NCBI GenBank assembly: GCA_017537565.1
Contig: JAFYKQ010000108.1
Span: 1 to 36,814, forward strand
Origin: Flavobacteriales bacterium
GTDB lineage: Bacteria; Bacteroidota; Bacteroidia; Flavobacteriales; UBA1820
Length of the DNA stretch: 36,814 bases
Direction: 5' to 3'
A program made the position numbers and the translations under genes. The notes beneath the pieces are model-generated. The model searched no databases and had not been told where the DNA came from. It saw nothing but the letters and a program-made list of their open reading frames with translations. Below, piece after piece: positions 33,775 through 36,814 of the stretch. The number at the start of each line of letters is the position of its first letter. Within the stretch, counting starts at the first letter, position 1.

Positions 33775-35934
33775 ATGACAGCTTTACAAACACTCAGACA
33801 TCACCAGGGACTACTGGTAGGTCTTATTTTATTTGCCTTGTTTGCATTTGTACTAGGCGAGGTTATATCTTCTCGTGATAGAATTTTCTCATCAGACCGT
33901 ACGCTTGTAGCATCGGTAGGAGATGATGAACTGCACGTTGAAGAATATCGTTCACGTATCAACCAATTTATGGAAGCCAACAAACAGTATAACGTAAGTT
34001 ATGGTGTTGCTGCACAGCAGGTTTATGAGCAGTGGGTGATAGAAAAATTGTTGGAACAGCAGTACGAAGCAGCAGGTATTTCGGTAGGAGCAAAAGGTAC
34101 GATGAACGGAATCCTGGAACTTCCAGACGTTAAACAGTACTTTACAAATGCTTTGGGTCAAGTAGATGAAAATGCGTTGCAGCAGTGGGTAAGTTCTGTA
34201 CGTCAGGCTCGTGAGGCAGGTAATGCAGAAGCACAGGAAGCTTGGGCGTTGTGGCAGGATATGAAACAGCGTGGACGTGCACTTCAGGAATCGGCACAGT
34301 ATGCAGATATGGTGCAGGCTGGACTTACGGCTACTACACTAGATGGTAAGATAGAGTACGCTTACCAGAATGACCAGGTAGATGGTCAGGTGGTTTACTT
34401 GCCATACAGCAGCATAGATGATAAAACGGTAGAAGTTACAGATGCCGAAATCACTTCTTATGTAAATAAACACGCCGACGAATACAAACGTAGCGAAAGC
34501 CGTGATATTCAGTTGGCGCTTATACCTGTTGAACCATCAGAAAAAGATGCACAGGCAGTGCTTGAAAAAATAACAGAACTGCTTAAAGATAAACAGGAAT
34601 ACAACGAAAAAACAAAATCGGCAGAAACGGTGTATGGTTTCCAGAATACAGAAAATGACTCTGTGTTTGTGAGCACATATACAGATGCTGGTAGCCGTTA
34701 CAGCGGTGCTTATGTGAGAAATATAGAAAACGAAGACGTTAAAGAGTGGGTAGAAGGAGCCAAGATAGGTGAGGTGTTCGGCCCATATCGCGATAAAGAC
34801 TCTTATAAGCTTTCAAAACTGCAAGAAGTGCGTACGATGCCAGACAGTGCTCGTTTCAGCCACGTTCTTATATCGTATGAAGGAAACCAGATAGTTCCAG
34901 ATGCTGTACTTTCAAAAGAAGCAGCAAAGGCTACGGCAGACTCTATAGCAGCTGTTATCAAGTCTCGTCGTGCTACACTGGAAGATATGGCACTTAAATA
35001 TTCTATGGACCCATCGGCAGCCGAAAATAAAGGTCTGCAACAGTGGGTTAAATATTCGGGTGAGAATGGTCCTATCGAGGATTTCATTTTCTTCTCTCCA
35101 AAAGGTTCTATAGGTGTGATAGAGACTCCAGCGGGCTATCACGTTGTGAAGGTTGAGGACCAGAAAGACTTTGGTAAGTCATATAAGATGGCTACGGTTA
35201 CACACTTTATCAATCCATCAAAAGAAACATCGGCTGTGATTTTGGGTGCTGCACAGAACCTTTCAAAAGTAAACACATCGGTAGAAGAATTTATGGCAGA
35301 GGCTGCTAAGTATGGTTATGCAATAGTTCCTGCGATGGATTATGGTATTCTACAGACATCTTATAACACGATAGGTGATAATGCATCGATTACACGTTGG
35401 GCGTTTGAAGATGGACGTAAGGTTAATGACACTAAAATCTTTGACGAGGACGGTTATCAGGTGGTAGCTATGGTTTCTGGTATGCGTTCAGAAGGTGTTA
35501 AGGACGCAGAACAGGCTCGTGCAGAGGTAGAACCTATATTGGTTAAAGAGAAAAAGGCGGCTATGTTGTCTGAAAGATTGGCCAAGGCAAAAGGTTCTAT
35601 GGAAGAAATCGCTAAGGCTGTGAGCGGTGAAGTTTATGAAGCTACATCGATGACGATGGCTACTCCTATCATAGCCGGTGTGGGTCGTGCTCCTAAGACG
35701 GTGGGTGTGATGTTTGGTATGAAGGAAGGTCAGGTTTCTGCTCCTGTGGTAGATGAGACTGGTGTGCTTGTGGCTACGGTGGTGGCTCGTCGTGCAGCAG
35801 AGGAAGGTAGCACAACGGCAGCACAGGCTTCGGTGAACGAAATCTATAAGGCTTATATACAGACGGTGATGACTGCTCTGGAAAGCAAAGCCGATATAGA
35901 AGACAACCGTGAGAAAATAGAAAAGATGTTCTAG
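33775..35934 (+). CDS. PpiD/SurA-like periplasmic peptidyl-prolyl isomerase
   Basis: The 719-residue chaperone is anchored by one N-terminal membrane helix (12-31, LLVGLILFALFAFVLGEV) after a short cytoplasmic start, the PpiD layout. A SurA_N-like helical chaperone domain follows (about 45-200). A parvulin PPIC domain spans about 355-460 (ARFSHVLIS, then YSMDPSAAENKGLQQW, and AGYHVVKVED). The C-terminal part (470-719) is helical and may shield substrates. It helps fold outer-membrane and secreted proteins, which fits the preceding barrel, LptC and TPR genes. It ends in a strong terminator. Confidence 0.93.
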   Translation: MTALQTLRHHQGLLVGLILFALFAFVLGEVISSRDRIFSSDRTLVASVGDDELHVEEYRSRINQFMEANKQYNVSYGVAAQQVYEQWVIEKLLEQQYEAAGISVGAKGTMNGILELPDVKQYFTNALGQVDENALQQWVSSVRQAREAGNAEAQEAWALWQDMKQRGRALQESAQYADMVQAGLTATTLDGKIEYAYQNDQVDGQVVYLPYSSIDDKTVEVTDAEITSYVNKHADEYKRSESRDIQLALIPVEPSEKDAQAVLEKITELLKDKQEYNEKTKSAETVYGFQNTENDSVFVSTYTDAGSRYSGAYVRNIENEDVKEWVEGAKIGEVFGPYRDKDSYKLSKLQEVRTMPDSARFSHVLISYEGNQIVPDAVLSKEAAKATADSIAAVIKSRRATLEDMALKYSMDPSAAENKGLQQWVKYSGENGPIEDFIFFSPKGSIGVIETPAGYHVVKVEDQKDFGKSYKMATVTHFINPSKETSAVILGAAQNLSKVNTSVEEFMAEAAKYGYAIVPAMDYGILQTSYNTIGDNASITRWAFEDGRKVNDTKIFDEDGYQVVAMVSGMRSEGVKDAEQARAEVEPILVKEKKAAMLSERLAKAKGSMEEIAKAVSGEVYEATSMTMATPIIAGVGRAPKTVGVMFGMKEGQVSAPVVDETGVLVATVVARRAAEEGSTTAAQASVNEIYKAYIQTVMTALESKADIEDNREKIEKMF

Positions 35935-35947
35935 TGATATTCTCTAT

Positions 35948-35982
35948 AAAAAACGGCTCCCCTTCGAGGGAGCCGTTTTTTT
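35948..35982. terminator. bidirectional intrinsic terminator
   Basis: AAAAAACGGCTCCC pairs with GGGAGCCGTTTTTT across a six-base loop (CTTCGA), with T on the plus side and A on the other. It stops the PPIase gene and the convergent lipB. Confidence 0.92.
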
Positions 35983-36015
35983 GTGTATAATGTTAGGAAG
36001 AATGTGGAAGGCTGC

Positions 36016-36711
36016 TTATTCTATCTCGGCACCGAATACCTCACAGAACTGTACTACCAATTCTTTTTTTACTTCTCCTATATTTATTTTTTCTCCTACT
36101 TCCATTGCCATACTTGTCACACCCTTACCACGTATGCCACAAGGAATGATATGTGTGAAGTAGCTCATATCTGTATTTACATTGAGCGCAAAACCGTGCA
36201 TCGTTACCCAGTGTGATGTTCGTACACCTATGGCACATATCTTGCGTGCAGCAGGTGTTCCTACATCTATCCATACGCCTGTTTCTTTCTCGCTGCGTTT
36301 ACCTTTTATCCCCCATTTGCCTATGGTGCGTATGACTATCTCTTCCAGATTTCGTACATAGAGATGTATGTCTGGGGAGAAATTATCGAGGTCCAGTATA
36401 GGATAGGCTGTTATCTGCCCAGGACCGTGATAAGTGATGTCGCCACCTCGGTCTATTTTAAAGAATGATACTCCTTTCTCTTTAAGGTGAGGCATAGACA
36501 GTAGCAGATGTTCTTCTTTGCCTTGACGTCCTAGGGTATATACAGGGTTATGTTCTGTAAATAGCAGATGGTTTGACGTGGGGACAGATGTGCCACTGTG
36601 GCGGTTATCCATCTTTACGTCTATGATAGATGTAAAGAGTTCTTTCTGCATCTGCCAAGTGCCGGCATATTCTGTGCTACCCAAATCCTCAAACTTTACT
36701 TTTTTATTCAT
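36016..36711 (-). CDS. lipB: octanoyltransferase LipB
   Basis: LipB moves the octanoyl group from octanoyl-ACP to the lipoyl domains of target enzymes (such as glycine cleavage H protein), the first step of endogenous lipoate synthesis. Catalytic features: RGGDITYHGPGQITAYPILDL, KICAIGVRTSHWVTMHGFALN with the catalytic Lys, and IIPCGIRGKGVTSM with the acyl-binding Cys. Starting at the ATG at 36711 gives the usual MNKKVKFEDLG beginning and 231 residues; ATG codons at 36729 and 36735 are also open. The chosen start lies inside the 3' end of truB, so translation is probably coupled. Confidence 0.94.
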   Translation of the reverse strand: MNKKVKFEDLGSTEYAGTWQMQKELFTSIIDVKMDNRHSGTSVPTSNHLLFTEHNPVYTLGRQGKEEHLLLSMPHLKEKGVSFFKIDRGGDITYHGPGQITAYPILDLDNFSPDIHLYVRNLEEIVIRTIGKWGIKGKRSEKETGVWIDVGTPAARKICAIGVRTSHWVTMHGFALNVNTDMSYFTHIIPCGIRGKGVTSMAMEVGEKINIGEVKKELVVQFCEVFGAEIE

Positions 36712-36814
36712 CTGCTGGGGATTTTTCATAATCATTGGCTATGGACTCTATCACAGTTTCTATGCTCATAGCGTCCTCTATCTTAAAACTACCTATACGT
36801 GTTCTACGCAGTGC
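36704..36814 (-). CDS. truB: 3' end of tRNA pseudouridine-55 synthase
   Basis: The partial frame runs in from the right edge and stops with TAA at 36704-36706. Its 36 residues begin ALRRTRIGSFKIEDAMSIE, the pattern of the TruB catalytic-domain end (LxxLRRTRIGxFxxxdA). TruB makes pseudouridine 55 in the T-loop of tRNAs. The stop overlaps the lipB start by eight bases. Most of the gene is outside the window, so the call rests on this motif alone. Confidence 0.75.
   Translation of the reverse strand, partial: ALRRTRIGSFKIEDAMSIETVIESIANDYEKSPADE

Noticed and set aside
1-36814. tRNA, rRNA, CRISPR array, transposase or phage gene
   Set aside because: Looked for cloverleaf-like segments, regular repeats with spacers and mobile-element proteins by eye; none could be supported.

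Overview
The window looks like a core chromosomal segment of a Bacteroidota bacterium, most likely order Bacteroidales. The evidence is promoters of the TTTG / TAnnTTTG type instead of the E. coli type, few recognisable Shine-Dalgarno sites, and many Bacteroidota-specific families (DUF4254 with a family-9 glycosyltransferase, DUF4837 and DUF4465 lipoproteins, an Ig-like 'GTPTGG' lipoprotein, a fused gamma-alpha 2-oxoacid:ferredoxin oxidoreductase, and the coaX / outer-membrane protein / TPR / LptC / CNNM / PPIase series). PyrB is of the type I associate with Flavobacteriia and some Bacteroidales, not the E. coli-like PyrB/PyrI type. A family below order level cannot be fixed from the sequence alone. 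No rRNA, tRNA, CRISPR array, transposase or prophage gene was seen.

Layout: (1) 1-2350 holds a type II restriction-modification operon on the minus strand (HNH endonuclease, then a C5-cytosine methyltransferase with an N-terminal helix-turn-helix). Its codon use differs from the neighbours, and hairpins flank it. (2) 2418-4975 is a minus-strand pyrR-pyrB-EEP hydrolase operon with an extremely short leader. (3) 5030-6970 holds small secreted proteins and a methyltransferase relic that has lost its AdoMet-binding core. (4) 7014-10194 is a plus-strand operon: a catalytically dead dihydroorotase homologue, an unknown 187-residue protein, and aroA. (5) 10204-13917 carries clpC and a DUF4465 lipoprotein, minus strand. 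(6) 14041-18267 carries a membrane protein, a dCMP deaminase and the korAB pair, plus strand. (7) 18287-24133 holds envelope genes on the minus strand: an Ig-like lipoprotein, a DUF4837 lipoprotein, a LysM lytic transglycosylase, a GT9 glycosyltransferase and DUF4254. (8) 24274-25439 has a 107-residue unknown protein and a nitrilase-family amidase. (9) 25510-27936 is a malic enzyme-phosphotransacetylase fusion. (10) 28003-35982 is an envelope-biogenesis run: coaX, barrel protein, TPR protein, LptC, CNNM transporter and a PpiD-like chaperone. (11) 36016-36814 is lipB plus the 3' end of truB, minus strand.

Functionally the window mixes central metabolism (pyrimidine, shikimate, 2-oxoacid oxidation, malate, CoA and lipoate) with outer-membrane and LPS biogenesis. 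The least ordinary parts are the methyltransferase fused to a DNA-binding domain whose promoter carries repeated TGTCAC motifs, the gutted methyltransferase, the dead dihydroorotase next to an unknown two-module protein, and a strong preference for the ATA isoleucine codon.
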